Positions 16,943 through 26,217 are shown, numbered from the stretch's first letter. The stretch is 64,000 bases of DNA from Candidatus Coatesiibacteriota bacterium (GCA_030602715.1 JAUVZD010000008.1:72897-136896); one strand, 5' to 3'. The notes: generated by a model from the letters alone, not told the origin. A program made the numbers and translations.

Positions 16943-17521
16943 ATGTATAAGCAACTTAAAAATAGAGGCGTTCTTTTTGCCTCAGCGGTCGGCTTGCTGG
17001 CTATAGTGGCTTTAGTTCAATGTTTCTCTGAACCGGGAAATGGGGAACCTGTTACTTGGTATCCGGATTTTGAGACTCCGTTCCAGTGCCTCAGTAATTT
17101 GCTATATACCTACGAACATTATAGGGACGAACCGAATATCATTGACAAATATAAACTAGTTCTAGACCCCCAATATGTCTTCTACTTTGACCCGGAAGAT
17201 GTGGGTACTTGGGTGGGAGATTATCAAATCCCCACATCCTGGACCTATGAAGAGGACTGGCGGGCTACAAAAAACATGTTCAATCTGGCACATAGTATCG
17301 CCCTGGATATTCCCATCCTTAACCAAGGTGAGGAGTATTTTGGCACCCCTGCGGATGATGCCACGGTTTTTCCCAGAAACAATGTAACTATCAATTTACT
17401 TTTGATGGTGGATGAGAGCAACGGTTTTCAGGCTACTGGGTTTTGTGACTTTGAATTTGCAAAGAATGAAAACGGAGAGTGGCATCTTATCGTTTGGTGG
17501 GATAGGACCGCATCAGGATAA
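16943..17521 (+). CDS. Hypothetical lipoprotein
   Basis: The 192-residue protein has a signal sequence with a lipobox-like end (LLAIVALVQC, Cys at about residue 28), so it is probably a lipoprotein. The mature part is acidic and rich in Trp and Tyr (TWYPDFETPFQCLSNLLYTY; TGFCDFEFAKNENGEWHLIV). The overall pattern of a long helix followed by curved strands ending in a Trp-containing strand resembles NTF2/SnoaL-like folds, but I cannot assign a family. A strong promoter and a following terminator make it a single-gene unit that may be highly expressed. Confidence 0.7.
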   Translation: MYKQLKNRGVLFASAVGLLAIVALVQCFSEPGNGEPVTWYPDFETPFQCLSNLLYTYEHYRDEPNIIDKYKLVLDPQYVFYFDPEDVGTWVGDYQIPTSWTYEEDWRATKNMFNLAHSIALDIPILNQGEEYFGTPADDATVFPRNNVTINLLLMVDESNGFQATGFCDFEFAKNENGEWHLIVWWDRTASG

Positions 17522-17597
17522 GCCAGAAGTCCCTTGATAAATATAGAATTCAAATTTGGCTAATTTGCGCCGTCCGAAGAACAAGTATATATACTTA

Positions 17598-17636
17598 CCC
17601 CTTCTTAGCGTTAATTATCGCTGGAAGGGTTTTTTG
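17598..17636 (+). terminator. Intrinsic terminator after the lipoprotein gene
   Basis: A stem CCCTTC..AGCG with CGCT.GAAGGG around the loop TTAATTAT is followed by six T. Confidence 0.75.
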
Positions 17637-17660
17637 TCGCCGACTCATCCCTTAAACCGC

Positions 17661-17689
17661 TAGAAAAATCCTGTGGGAAAGTGTACAAT
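17661..17689 (+). promoter_or_regulatory. Promoter of the DUF523-tsaD unit
   Basis: TAGAAA, a 17-base spacer, TACAAT. The predicted start near 17696 lies after the GTG at 17673, and so supports ATG 17727 as the start of the DUF523 protein. Confidence 0.45.
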
Positions 17690-17726
17690 TTCCAGGGCCG
17701 TTTTAACCACCGGGCGTCCCCAGGCA

Positions 17727-18149
17727 ATGGTGAGTGCCTGCCTGGCCGGCTATTCAAGTCGTTACGACGCCACCTCCAGGCTGATACCCTTTTTCAGCCA
17801 GGGGGTTGTCCTGGGATACTTCCTGCCCATATGCCCGGAGATGTGGGCCGGTTGGTCGGCTCCCCGGCTCAAAGTATCCATCCTCGGCGGAAACGGCAGG
17901 GATCTCCTCGCCGGAAGGGGAAGGCTGATAGATGAAGCTGGACTGGACCTGACCGGTGAACTTCTCCTGGCGGTGAGCATGATATTATATAATTATCGTA
18001 ATAGGCTTCCCCCGATAGCCTATCTCAAGGAGGGGAGTCCCAGTTGCGGGGTATCCGATTGCGGAATGGGGCACGAAGGCGTATCCGGTCCGGGTCTCTT
18101 TTCCGCAGCTTTATCGGCTTGTGGAGTTCAGTTGGTGGGCGTAGAATAG
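17727..18149 (+). CDS. DUF523 family protein
   Basis: The 140-residue protein matches the DUF523 family (YbbK-like): N-terminal VSACLAGYSSRYDA, a central PICPEMWAG with a conserved Cys, and C-terminal LKEGSPSCGVSDCG and GPGLFSAALSACG. The conserved cysteines (VSACL, ICPE, PSCG) suggest a metal or cluster site, but the function is not established. I place the start at ATG 17727 because the family begins close to VSACL and a promoter lies just before; the reading frame also allows GTG at 17673. No strong ribosome site precedes either. tsaD follows after 14 bases. Confidence 0.8.
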   Translation: MVSACLAGYSSRYDATSRLIPFFSQGVVLGYFLPICPEMWAGWSAPRLKVSILGGNGRDLLAGRGRLIDEAGLDLTGELLLAVSMILYNYRNRLPPIAYLKEGSPSCGVSDCGMGHEGVSGPGLFSAALSACGVQLVGVE

Positions 18150-18163
18150 AAAAAGGAAAAGTA

Positions 18164-19225
18164 ATGTCCCCCCCAAACCATATCTTGGGAATAGACACCT
18201 CCTGCGATGACACCGCCTGTGGGCTGGTAACCACCGAAGGCGTAATACTTAGCAATATCGTCGCCAGTCAGGTGGAGGAACACGCGCCTTTCGGCGGGGT
18301 GGTGCCGGAGATCGCCGCCCGCAGTCATCTAGAAGCTCTCCCCTGGGTGGTGGAGAGGGCTCTCTCTCCGCTCGGTGGAGAATGGGATGAGGTGGATGCG
18401 GTTGCGGTTACTTATGGTCCGGGATTGGTCGGCTCTCTGCTGGCAGGTATCTCCTACGCCAAGGGACTGTCCCTGGCAAGCGGGAAGCCCCTGATAGGCA
18501 TCAATCACCTGGAGGCTCACGTCTCCTCCGCCCTGATTAGCGAGGAGTGCCCCCCGCAACCGTTGGTAGCCTTGGTGGTGTCCGGTGGTCACACTATTTT
18601 AGCTCTGGTGGAGGATGATGGCGGTTTTGAACTTCTGGGGGGAACTCGTGACGATGCCTGCGGGGAGGCGTTTGATAAGGTGGCAAAGTTGCTAGGGTTG
18701 GGCTATCCCGGCGGACCGGCGATTGAGAAGATAGCCGACCAGACAGGTGAGCCAGCCAAAAAAGGCGAGTGGGTGGAGTTTCCTCGCCCTATGAAGGATA
18801 GGGGGGAGCTGGACTTCAGCTTCAGCGGATTGAAGACCGCCGTGGCAAATTATGTCCGTGGTCTCTCCCCACCTGAGAGGGAGAGGGAGCTTGCGGCAAT
18901 AGTGCGGGGCTTCCAGGAGGCGGCTGTAGATGTGCTGATGATAAAGCTACGGCAGGCGCTTTTGAGGACGAAAACTCCGGGGTTCATCGTCGTGGGTGGT
19001 GTGGCTGCCAACCGAAGGCTGAGGGAGCTTGCTGGGGCTCTGGCGGAGGAGATGGAGATTTCCCATTATATTCCCCCACCTGAGCTGTGCACGGATAACG
19101 GGGCTATGGTGGCAGCCGCCGCCAGAGAAAAACTGAGGAAGGGTGAATACGCCTCCCTTGATTTGGCTGCCTATCCCAATCTGGAGCTGGGGCAGAAGCC
19201 AAGCCCCGCTTTATTCAGCAGATGA
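18164..19225 (+). CDS. tsaD: tRNA N6-threonylcarbamoyladenosine transferase TsaD
   Basis: The 353-residue protein is TsaD (YgjD/Kae1), which transfers threonylcarbamoyl onto A37 of tRNAs that read ANN codons. Motifs include ILGIDTSCDDTACGLV, GGVVPEIAARSHLEAL, the metal site HLEAH, VSGGHTILALV, DDACGEAFDKVAKLLGLGYPGG and FSFSGLKTAV. The frame extends upstream to 18044, but ATG 18164 is the right start because AAAAAGGA precedes it and the family begins at this point. Its partners tsaE, tsaB and rimI lie at 40.4-42.1 kb. It is cotranscribed with the DUF523 gene. Confidence 0.96.
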   Translation: MSPPNHILGIDTSCDDTACGLVTTEGVILSNIVASQVEEHAPFGGVVPEIAARSHLEALPWVVERALSPLGGEWDEVDAVAVTYGPGLVGSLLAGISYAKGLSLASGKPLIGINHLEAHVSSALISEECPPQPLVALVVSGGHTILALVEDDGGFELLGGTRDDACGEAFDKVAKLLGLGYPGGPAIEKIADQTGEPAKKGEWVEFPRPMKDRGELDFSFSGLKTAVANYVRGLSPPERERELAAIVRGFQEAAVDVLMIKLRQALLRTKTPGFIVVGGVAANRRLRELAGALAEEMEISHYIPPPELCTDNGAMVAAAAREKLRKGEYASLDLAAYPNLELGQKPSPALFSR

Positions 19226-19241
19226 GCGGAAAGAAGACTTG

Positions 19242-19276
19242 AAAAAGCGAACCCCGCCATGGCGGGGTTTCTTTTT
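19242..19276 (+). terminator. Intrinsic terminator after tsaD
   Basis: Stem AACCCCGCC/GGCGGGGTT with an AT turn, then TTCTTTTT. A run of A before the stem may make it work in both directions, also ending the convergent propeller gene. Confidence 0.8.
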
Positions 19277-19331
19277 ACCTTCTGATAATTTATTCTATTG
19301 AGAGGAAGAGCGGGAGTTAGTAAATATGGTT

Positions 19332-20318
19332 CTATTCTACATAGGGGGAGAAGCGGGAAGCTCCCCCGCCGTTGGTGCCAAACCACTTGATGTTCTTGGT
19401 GGTGCACAGAGCGGAGTTGATGCCGGAGACGAGGGGACCGTCATCCTGACCGGGACCGTAAATTCTCCAGTCGGTGCCGTTCTCAAAGCGGTTTACGCCG
19501 CCGTTTAGGGTGGCGAACCACATGGGGTCGCCGTCGTTATCGGCGCAGATTCCGCTCACCGCACTGTCGCTCAGACCGCTGTCCTGGGGGGTGTAACTGG
19601 TGAAAGTTCCCCCCTCATATTTGCTGGCTCCTCCGTTGGTGCCGAACCAGATGGCTTCCCCCAGAGGATAGGCACAGAATACCTGGTTGTTCACCAGACC
19701 ATCGCCTACGGTAAACACCTGCCAGTCGTCCGGCGGGGTGAAGATGGCTGCTCCGCTGTTGGTGGCGATGATTATCTTGTTGTTGCTTACCACGACGATG
19801 TCCCAGATGATGTCGCTGGGCAGGTCGCTGTTGCCGGTATCATATGTGGTCGCCGAAACCGAGGGGACAAATCTGCAGATGCCGGCGTCTGCGGTGCCCA
19901 CCCAGGCGGTGTTTGCATCCTCCAGACTGATGGTGTTTATCTCGTTTGAAGGCAAGCCGTCGGCGGTGGTGTAGGTGGTGATTGTGCTACCATCGTAAAT
20001 TGCTAAGCCGTCATCGGTTCCCAGCCACAGCCTTCCATCGTCACCACAGACCAGGCAGAGGACTACATCCGAGGGCAGACCGTCAGCGGTGGTGAGATTT
20101 GCGAAGGTGGCGTCGGCTAAGAAGTGGGAGGCACCTTCATAGGTGGCAAGCCAGATGGTGCCGTCGGTAGCCTCGTCAGCATCAAAGACCAGGTTGGAGG
20201 CAAGTCCGTCGGTGGTGGTGAAGTTGAACCACACCCCCTCAATGCTTATACCCGACTCACCGCAGGATAGCAAAATTAGAATCGCAATTAAGGTGAATAG
20301 GGCTAGGATTCTCCGCAT
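19332..20318 (-). CDS. Secreted lipoprotein with Reg_prop beta-propeller repeats
   Basis: The 328-residue protein has a lipoprotein signal (LIAILILLSCGES, Cys near residue 19) and then about seven repeats of the two-component-regulator propeller type, such as FTTTDGLASNLV, LTTADGLPSDVV and YTTADGLPSNEI, each with a Trp-bearing strand (IWLATYEGA, LWLGTDDGLA, IWFGTNGGASKY). In hybrid histidine kinases such propellers form the periplasmic sensor. Here there is no kinase or membrane helix beyond the signal, so it is a free-standing propeller held in the envelope. GGAGGTAGAG precedes the ATG. Its ligand is unknown. Confidence 0.8.
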   Translation of the reverse strand: MRRILALFTLIAILILLSCGESGISIEGVWFNFTTTDGLASNLVFDADEATDGTIWLATYEGASHFLADATFANLTTADGLPSDVVLCLVCGDDGRLWLGTDDGLAIYDGSTITTYTTADGLPSNEINTISLEDANTAWVGTADAGICRFVPSVSATTYDTGNSDLPSDIIWDIVVVSNNKIIIATNSGAAIFTPPDDWQVFTVGDGLVNNQVFCAYPLGEAIWFGTNGGASKYEGGTFTSYTPQDSGLSDSAVSGICADNDGDPMWFATLNGGVNRFENGTDWRIYGPGQDDGPLVSGINSALCTTKNIKWFGTNGGGASRFSPYVE

Positions 20319-20380
20319 CTCTACCTCCAGGGACTTAACGGTAGTTTTTGCTTAATTTTATCATAAAAATATCTAAAGTA

Positions 20381-20404
20381 AACCCCCATCAAAGGATGGG
20401 GGTT
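20381..20404 (-). terminator. Hairpin after the slipin gene
   Basis: AACCCCCATC/GATGGGGGTT is a perfect 10-bp stem with loop AAAG. Leftward it is followed by TTTACTTTAG, a weak T-tract, so it probably ends the nfeD-slipin transcript. Confidence 0.6.
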
Positions 20405-20426
20405 CGGTATGCTTCCCGATTTGCTT

Positions 20427-21215
20427 TTACTTTTTCTCGCCCTGCTTTTTGAAATAGGATAGAAACGGCTCTAACATGTCTATGGGGAAGGGGAAGATGG
20501 TGGTGGAGTTGTTCTCGGCGGCTATCTCGCTGAGAGTTTGCAAGTATCGTAGTTGCATTGCTGCGGGATGTCTTCCAATGATGGCTGCGGCTTCAGCAAG
20601 GCGCTCCGCCGCTTGATACTCACCCTCGGCGTTGATAATCTTCGCCCGACGCTCACGCTCGGTCTCCGCCTGCTTTGCCATAACCCGCACCATATCCGGC
20701 GGCAGGTCAACATTCTTGACCTCCACGGTTGAGACTTTGACCCCCCAGGGTTCGGTCATCTTGTCCAGGATGTTTTGTAGCTCCATGTTGATCTTATCAC
20801 GTTCAGCGAGCAGGTCGTCCATATCGTGCTGTCCTAAAACGGAGCGCAGGGTGGTCTGTGACAACTGGCTGGTGGCGAAGAGATAGTTCTCCACCTCCAC
20901 CACCGCCTTGTTGGGGTCCAGGACTCGGAAATAGACCACGGCGCTCACCTTAACCGAAACATTGTCCCGGGTGATGACATCCTGTACGGGCACATCCAGG
21001 GTCACGATGCGCAAGCTGATTTTTACCATCTTATCAATAATGGGGATGAGGATTATCAAACCGGGACCGCGCACGGAGATCAGCCGTCCCAGGCGGAATA
21101 TTACCCCACGTTCGTACTCCCGAAGGACCTTTATCGCCGACATCAAAAGAAAGAGAACTACTATGCCGATGGCGGAACAGCATAATAGTTTGTTCAAGTC
21201 AAATAGTTGCTCCAT
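20427..21215 (-). CDS. Slipin (SPFH/band-7 stomatin-like protein)
   Basis: The 262-residue protein has one N-terminal membrane helix (about 10-30) followed by an SPFH domain ([63 protein letters not shown]) and a coiled C-terminal helix ([19 protein letters not shown]). This is the bacterial slipin that forms membrane assemblies and is processed or partnered by NfeD. I chose ATG 21215 over 21230 because GGAGG lies 8 bases before it. It is the last gene of the PPC-nfeD-nfeD-slipin unit. Confidence 0.93.
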   Translation of the reverse strand: MEQLFDLNKLLCCSAIGIVVLFLLMSAIKVLREYERGVIFRLGRLISVRGPGLIILIPIIDKMVKISLRIVTLDVPVQDVITRDNVSVKVSAVVYFRVLDPNKAVVEVENYLFATSQLSQTTLRSVLGQHDMDDLLAERDKINMELQNILDKMTEPWGVKVSTVEVKNVDLPPDMVRVMAKQAETERERRAKIINAEGEYQAAERLAEAAAIIGRHPAAMQLRYLQTLSEIAAENNSTTIFPFPIDMLEPFLSYFKKQGEKK

Positions 21216-21283
21216 TTTGAAGACCTCCATGAATATTGGTAAGTTGTTTTTTGGCGAGATGGTTCTTAAAGGTATTTGGTTTT

Positions 21284-21565
21284 CTACTGGGTCGCTTCCA
21301 CAACCAAAATCATATCTCTAATCGCACGGACCACCACCTGACTGCCGGAGGGAATCTCATCCTTGGAGACCGCTATCCACAACTCACCGGCCACAAAAGC
21401 TTTCCCGCCCTTCGGGTTTATGGTGGTGCGGGCAATGCCTGTCTTGCCCTCCATTCCCTCCTGACCGGTGGTTATGCGCTTCCTCTGGGCTAACAGACCG
21501 ATGATTATGAACAGAATGGAGAGGAGGATGATGAATGAGATGACAAATATGGTTTCAAAAAGCAC
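21284..21565 (-). CDS. Short NfeD-like protein
   Basis: The 93-residue protein has one membrane helix ([19 protein letters not shown]) and an OB-fold NfeD C-terminal domain ([26 protein letters not shown]). The longer NfeD upstream ends in the same kind of domain, so this is a stand-alone copy of its soluble partner-binding part. It starts with GTG, with AGGA eight bases before. Sitting between nfeD and slipin, it may bridge the two in membrane assemblies. Confidence 0.85.
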   Translation of the reverse strand: MLFETIFVISFIILLSILFIIIGLLAQRKRITTGQEGMEGKTGIARTTINPKGGKAFVAGELWIAVSKDEIPSGSQVVVRAIRDMILVVEATQ

Positions 21566-21574
21566 GATTCATTC

Positions 21575-22957
21575 CTAAAGGATGTATTTACGAAAGAATC
21601 CCTTCTTCTTCGGTCGGGGGACTTCGTCGCCGGTGAAGGGGACGACGGATACGATCATACCCTCTTTGGCGGAGACCACCACTTTATTTCCACGGGGGAT
21701 GTTTTGCTCACTACGAGCCTGCCAAAGTTCGCCGTGAATGAATGCCTTGCCCACAGTGTGGGTGATTACCGTCTTAGCCTCGCCGACCTTACCCAACATG
21801 CCTTCGTCGCCGGTGGTCGGTTTGCACCGCTGGGCTCTCAGCGCCAGAGAGACGGCGAACATGAAGAAAGCAGTGGTCATAAGCACCGCCGGCAATATCA
21901 CCCACCAGGATATGCGCAGATAGGGCACCGGAGATTCAATAAGCATCACCGAGCCGAGAAAGAAGGATATAGCTCCCCCGATGGCAAGTAAACCGTGGCT
22001 GGTGACCTTTATCTCGGCGATGAAGAGGATGACGGAAAAGATGATTAAAAAGAGCCCGGCATAGTTTATGGAGAATGTGTGCAGGGCAAATAAGCCCAGT
22101 ACGAGCAGGATAGCCCCCGCTACTCCGGGGAAGATGGCACCCGGATTGGACAGCTCAAAGAACAGACCGTAGAAGCCCAGGATGAGCATAAGGTAGGCTA
22201 TATTGGGATCGGATATGACCGCCAGGAATTGATTGCGCAGGCTCATCTTCAGCTCTTTGACGGCGCTGTCTGCAGTCTTTAGAATCACTTCGCCGTCGGA
22301 GGTTTTTACCACCAGGCCGTCTATCTTGGAGAGGAGGTCGTTGACATCGCCGGCAATGAACTCAATGACATCCATCTCCAGAGCCTTCTCCTCGCCCAGG
22401 GAGGAGCCTTTGGTTACCGATTCCACCGCCCATTGGGCATTGCGGTTGCGTTCCAGGGCGAGAGATTCCATATATGAGGCGGCATCGTTCATCATCTTCT
22501 GCTTCAGGGTCTTATCCACGTCCCCACCGCCCGTGCCCATGGTTACCGGGGAGGCGGCGCCGATGGAGGTGGAGGGAGCCATAGCTATCACATGGCTGGC
22601 CATGGCGATAAAACAGCCGGCGGAAGCGGCCCGGCTGCCCCTGGGGGAAACATAGGTGATGACCGGCACCTTGCTGGCTAAGATGGCTTTGATTATCTCC
22701 CGCATTGATTTGTCCAGCCCTCCGGGAGTATCCATCTGCAAAATCAAGCAGACCGCCCCGTCCTCGCTGGCTTTGTTGATGCCGTCTTTGATGTGGTCGG
22801 TCATCACCGGGCCGATTACCCCCTCCACTTTGAGCAGGTCAACATGGTTGGGCTCCTCCTTCATCACATCGGCAATGAGGGCGAGGGGCAGGAGAAGCGC
22901 GCCTAAAAGGACCGAAAGCAGGCTTACCAGGCGAAAAATCTTATGGACCGCTCTCAT
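21575..22957 (-). CDS. NfeD membrane-bound ClpP-class serine protease
   Basis: The 460-residue protein is a long NfeD (NfeD1b). After a signal sequence come a ClpP-like protease domain at about 40-220 (LILQMDTPGGLDKSMREII; catalytic Ser region GSRAASAGCFIAMA), four to five membrane helices at about 245-390, and a C-terminal OB-fold domain (DEGMLGKVGEAKTVI, GELWQARSEQ). In archaeal homologues the protease cleaves the C-terminus of the slipin partner, encoded downstream here. Genes overlap or nearly touch, which supports a single complex involved in membrane quality control. Confidence 0.93.
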   Translation of the reverse strand: MRAVHKIFRLVSLLSVLLGALLLPLALIADVMKEEPNHVDLLKVEGVIGPVMTDHIKDGINKASEDGAVCLILQMDTPGGLDKSMREIIKAILASKVPVITYVSPRGSRAASAGCFIAMASHVIAMAPSTSIGAASPVTMGTGGGDVDKTLKQKMMNDAASYMESLALERNRNAQWAVESVTKGSSLGEEKALEMDVIEFIAGDVNDLLSKIDGLVVKTSDGEVILKTADSAVKELKMSLRNQFLAVISDPNIAYLMLILGFYGLFFELSNPGAIFPGVAGAILLVLGLFALHTFSINYAGLFLIIFSVILFIAEIKVTSHGLLAIGGAISFFLGSVMLIESPVPYLRISWWVILPAVLMTTAFFMFAVSLALRAQRCKPTTGDEGMLGKVGEAKTVITHTVGKAFIHGELWQARSEQNIPRGNKVVVSAKEGMIVSVVPFTGDEVPRPKKKGFFRKYIL

Positions 22958-22960
22958 CGT

Positions 22961-23401
22961 TCAGGACTCCTTGAATTTCCACAGGGGAAGCCCGGTGTCC
23001 TTCTCCAGGTGGCGACGGAGGGGTTCTCCCTCATACGGTTCTATGGTCAACTCAGCGACGACCACAATAGTCCCCGGCAGTAGATGACCGCCGAAGGCAA
23101 CGCCTTCTCGGTTGCCGACGACAACATGGGCGTGGACGAAGGGTTTGCCGTCCCGTATGGAGATATTGCCGTTCAGGTTGACCAGTTCATGGTAATCGTT
23201 CAGGAGGATACGTTCATAGACCTGGGTTTCAAAGTTGTAGAATCCGATGACCGCAGGGTTAACCGCCCCTATACCGCTAATGTGTCCGGAGGTGAGATTC
23301 AGCTCTTCCGCAAGCTGATTTAGAGCTTCCTGCAGGTCGTTTCCGGCGGTGATGCGAGCCATGATGGGAGACGGACTTTGAAATCTACGGTATTTGAACA
23401 T
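22961..23401 (-). CDS. PPC/DUF296 domain protein
   Basis: The 146-residue protein is a single PPC (DUF296) domain: LTSGHISGIGAVNPAVIGFYN with the Gly-rich conserved strand, and KPFVHAHVVVGNREGVAFGGHL with conserved histidines. In bacteria these small proteins form trimers and have no proven role; in plants the domain accompanies AT-hooks. It lies three bases before nfeD and seems to lead the nfeD-slipin operon. A DNA-binding role should not be assumed without the AT-hook. Confidence 0.88.
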   Translation of the reverse strand: MFKYRRFQSPSPIMARITAGNDLQEALNQLAEELNLTSGHISGIGAVNPAVIGFYNFETQVYERILLNDYHELVNLNGNISIRDGKPFVHAHVVVGNREGVAFGGHLLPGTIVVVAELTIEPYEGEPLRRHLEKDTGLPLWKFKES

Positions 23402-23438
23402 CTCTATTTTAATGCTCTAGGTAGCGAGGAAAGAAGAC

Positions 23439-23458
23439 GGGGAAACTTAAGTTTCCCC
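23439..23458 (-). terminator. Perfect palindrome, probable terminator of the PH-domain gene
   Basis: GGGGAAACTT/AAGTTTCCCC is a perfect 20-base palindrome 40 bases after the stop of the leftward PH gene, followed leftward by GTCTTCTTTCC. The T-tract is weak. Confidence 0.45.
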
Positions 23459-23499
23459 CAAATCATAGCATATCTATTGGGAAATTCTTGAAAAATCGT

Positions 23500-23994
23500 C
23501 TAAACAATACTTTTTCCCTTGCCTTTAGCCATCTCAATTATATTGATAAATTCCTTTGGTTGGGAGACATATAGGCAACGGTAAGCACCGAACTCTTTAT
23601 CCTTTTGAATCAGAAGTTTTTCGCCATACTTGATGGTGGTGATCACATCCAGGTTGGCGAACTTTTTGTCTTTGTCCTCGCCGTCGGCAAACTCCACACT
23701 AACTACTTCACCGATAGGGACCTCAACGATGTTCTTTCTTCCCAGAGTGCGAACGAAACGTCGGTTGGTGATGCTGTAGAAATCCCTTGAAAACCAGAGA
23801 TAGATGGAAAAGGCTATGGGGATTAAACCAAGCAGGGAGAAGACCAGGGCATTGAACCAGAACATTCCTATTATGCAACCGAACAGGGCAACAGCGCAGA
23901 TGATGAGAGGGACTTTGACCGAACTGATGTGTTGGTATTCGGAATATAATTTATTCTCTGTATCTGGAGTCATCTTAAGGATTTTTTTCGCCAT
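23500..23994 (-). CDS. PH-domain-like membrane protein
   Basis: The 164-residue protein has two membrane helices at about 28-72 followed by a bacterial PH-like domain (DFYSITNRRFVRTLGRKNIVEVPIGEVVSVEF). This layout resembles YdbS/YdbT and related bPH proteins, whose role is unclear. It has its own promoter and a palindromic terminator, so it is a single-gene unit. I cannot say more about its function. Confidence 0.65.
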   Translation of the reverse strand: MAKKILKMTPDTENKLYSEYQHISSVKVPLIICAVALFGCIIGMFWFNALVFSLLGLIPIAFSIYLWFSRDFYSITNRRFVRTLGRKNIVEVPIGEVVSVEFADGEDKDKKFANLDVITTIKYGEKLLIQKDKEFGAYRCLYVSQPKEFINIIEMAKGKGKSIV

Positions 23995-24085
23995 CTCTTC
24001 AGCTGTCTCCTTTTCAATGTTGGATAGGTGCTTTCTCAGCTTTTCGATTTCTTATGCCTTTGGCGGGAACAATAACATCATATTT

Positions 24086-24114
24086 ATTTTACCCTATTGC
24101 CCTCCCCCTGTCAA
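24086..24114 (-). promoter_or_regulatory. Promoter of the PH-domain gene
   Basis: Read leftward: TTGACA, a 17-base spacer, TAAAAT, about 90 bases before the start codon. Confidence 0.6.
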
Positions 24115-24141
24115 GTAGGTATATCACAATAAAACGACCCT

Positions 24142-26061
24142 TCACTGGGGGTATAACTCACGGCACAGTCCCAGAAATTCCTCTATGAAGACCGCCAGTT
24201 TTACCTTGCCCCATTCGGGCTTCTTCTTGCCGGGATTCATCTTCTTGTATTTCAATTCCACCTGGTAGGAGGATATATTAATTTTAGAATAGACCCACTC
24301 GTCCAGTAGTTTCACCGCCAGCAGGCATTGGGCTAACCTGGTCTCACTTAAAGGCTCCCAGGCGGAAGCCTTCTCTTCGCTGGCATCAATGGAGTGGCGG
24401 AGTAGCTCCACCTCCCAGCGACTGACGGTGAAACCTTCTATGAGCGAAAGACCCGCCAGATATTCAATTGTCTCGGAGGAGGTGATCAGTCCTTCGGCGT
24501 CCCCGACATCAATTTTGTCGGTATTCAGCCGGTCGTGATTATAACTGAATATCAAGTGCGATGGGGGATAGTCCACAGGGGTCTGAGGAGGACCGAAGTA
24601 GGGGTGCCAGCGCAGATACCATTCCTTGGAATAGTTCAGTCCCGGTGGAGAGCTCCTGTCGCTTAAAAGCATCTGCTGGAGATTATATAGGTATAAAGGT
24701 CTATCCTTGATCATATCGTTGTAGGAGAAGAGGGAGAAGCCCTCCGCTCCACTTTCCCGCACTTCCTCAATTTCAGCTACGATTGTTTTCTCGTCCTTCA
24801 GATAGGAGCCCAAGCCCATATAGGCGCATCCGCCGACCTCTTCAATCTGCTCATAGAGTTCGGTCAGCCTTCCGTAAGGCATGTCCCAGTATGCCATAGG
24901 ACAGAGCAAATCCACCCAGCCCTCAGCCGCCCAACGGAGCCAGTCCTGACCTACATAGCGATAGGCGTGGGAGGGGTCAGCCCACACGGCGGCGGAGAGG
25001 ATACATTCCGGTCGGCTTACCGCCATCTGCAGGGATACTTTGCGCACCACCTCGTCCACAGCATTCGCCCGGAAGGCATACCACTGCAGAAGATGGATAT
25101 CCAACCAGAGATGGGCTAGATTCGCCGTCGGGTCATCGCTCAGATTCCAATATGCCAGCTCTATCGGGTCAACGGAAAACATCTCCTGAAACCTCTCTCT
25201 TTCATGAGGTCCGTATCCAAATTTGATATTGGGAAAGCGGATGAAATCCAGATGGATGCCGTCAATGGAGTAATTATCCAGTATCTCCTGCACCACTTCG
25301 CAGATGTAGTCGCCGACCCGGGGATAGAATGGGTTGAGGTAGAGCCCTTCGGAGTCGTTGGCTTTGAGCTCGTCCCGGGTATAATCCCACTGACTGCGCA
25401 GGTCCCTACCTACCAGGACCCACTCGGGTCGGCTCTGGAGGATGTGCTCCTCAGCCATTTCATAATCGTAGCCGGGTGCGCCGTAGAGGACATTGAGCCA
25501 GGCGTGGACCTGCAAGCCCTTGCGATGTGCCAGGAATATCACCATCTGCAGGGGGTCGGCGTCATCCGGCCACAGACCCAGGGAGAAGGGACGGGGTTCT
25601 GTTGTGGATAGGTAGTAGGCGTCGCCTGCGCCCCGCACCTGAACGAAGAGGGTGTTGAAGTTTGCCGCTTCCGCTTCCTCTACCAGCCTAACGATGGATT
25701 CGGTGGAAGTGAGAGCCTTCCGACAGACCCATAGGGCTCGCCCCTCCACCCAAACATCTTCCGTCTCCGGAAAGACCGAAGGGAGGGATATGGGGATTAT
25801 GGAGTATTCCGGCAGGGGGGAGTAGAGAGGTTTGTCCTCCAGCTGGTAGAGCTTCTGGGAATAGAACAGCAGTTCTTGGGGTGAATATGTTTCGCTAAGC
25901 GATGGGGCGATTGTGTCTGTGGAGGTGGGGTTCTGATTGTTGTCTTCATTCTCACATCCGCTTTTGATATTGGAGGACGAGCTACCAGGGCAGATTATAA
26001 AAATGTGTGCCAGGGCGAACACAAGAAGGATATATATCCAATGTTTAAATCCTGTCCTCAA
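24142..26061 (-). CDS. GHL10-family (DUF187) secreted glycosidase-like protein
   Basis: The 639-residue protein has an N-terminal signal or anchor (HWIYILLVFALAHIFIIC, possibly a lipobox) and a TIM-barrel of the GHL10/DUF187 group: ALWVCRKALTSTESIVRLVEEA, NTLFVQVRGAGDAYY, HAWLNVLYGAP, SIDGIHLDFIRFPN (with the conserved acidic residues), VDLLCPMAYWDMPYG. Members such as YngK are thought to act on peptidoglycan-like or other glycans, without firm proof. The C-terminal 130 residues are not recognised. It has its own promoter. Confidence 0.85.
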   Translation of the reverse strand: MRTGFKHWIYILLVFALAHIFIICPGSSSSNIKSGCENEDNNQNPTSTDTIAPSLSETYSPQELLFYSQKLYQLEDKPLYSPLPEYSIIPISLPSVFPETEDVWVEGRALWVCRKALTSTESIVRLVEEAEAANFNTLFVQVRGAGDAYYLSTTEPRPFSLGLWPDDADPLQMVIFLAHRKGLQVHAWLNVLYGAPGYDYEMAEEHILQSRPEWVLVGRDLRSQWDYTRDELKANDSEGLYLNPFYPRVGDYICEVVQEILDNYSIDGIHLDFIRFPNIKFGYGPHERERFQEMFSVDPIELAYWNLSDDPTANLAHLWLDIHLLQWYAFRANAVDEVVRKVSLQMAVSRPECILSAAVWADPSHAYRYVGQDWLRWAAEGWVDLLCPMAYWDMPYGRLTELYEQIEEVGGCAYMGLGSYLKDEKTIVAEIEEVRESGAEGFSLFSYNDMIKDRPLYLYNLQQMLLSDRSSPPGLNYSKEWYLRWHPYFGPPQTPVDYPPSHLIFSYNHDRLNTDKIDVGDAEGLITSSETIEYLAGLSLIEGFTVSRWEVELLRHSIDASEEKASAWEPLSETRLAQCLLAVKLLDEWVYSKINISSYQVELKYKKMNPGKKKPEWGKVKLAVFIEEFLGLCRELYPQ

Positions 26062-26097
26062 TTCTGAAATCTCCCGGAGTTTATTTATTCAGTATTA

Positions 26098-26126
26098 ATT
26101 GTAACACGAAGATGGGATTATGGCAA
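26098..26126 (-). promoter_or_regulatory. Promoter of the GHL10 gene
   Basis: Read leftward: TTGCCA, a 17-base spacer, TACAAT, 37 bases before the start codon. Confidence 0.5.
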
Positions 26127-26170
26127 GATTGCCGCTGGGTGTTTTTTGCAGGGATTAAGAGAGATGAAGA

Positions 26171-26197
26171 AAGGGGGTAGCCAAAGGCTACCCCCTT
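26171..26197 (-). terminator. Intrinsic terminator after the OmpA-family gene
   Basis: A perfect 12-bp stem AAGGGGGTAGCC/GGCTACCCCCTT with a three-base loop, followed leftward by TCTTCATC. Confidence 0.75.
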
Positions 26198-26217
26198 AAT
26201 CGGCTTATGTCGGGTGA

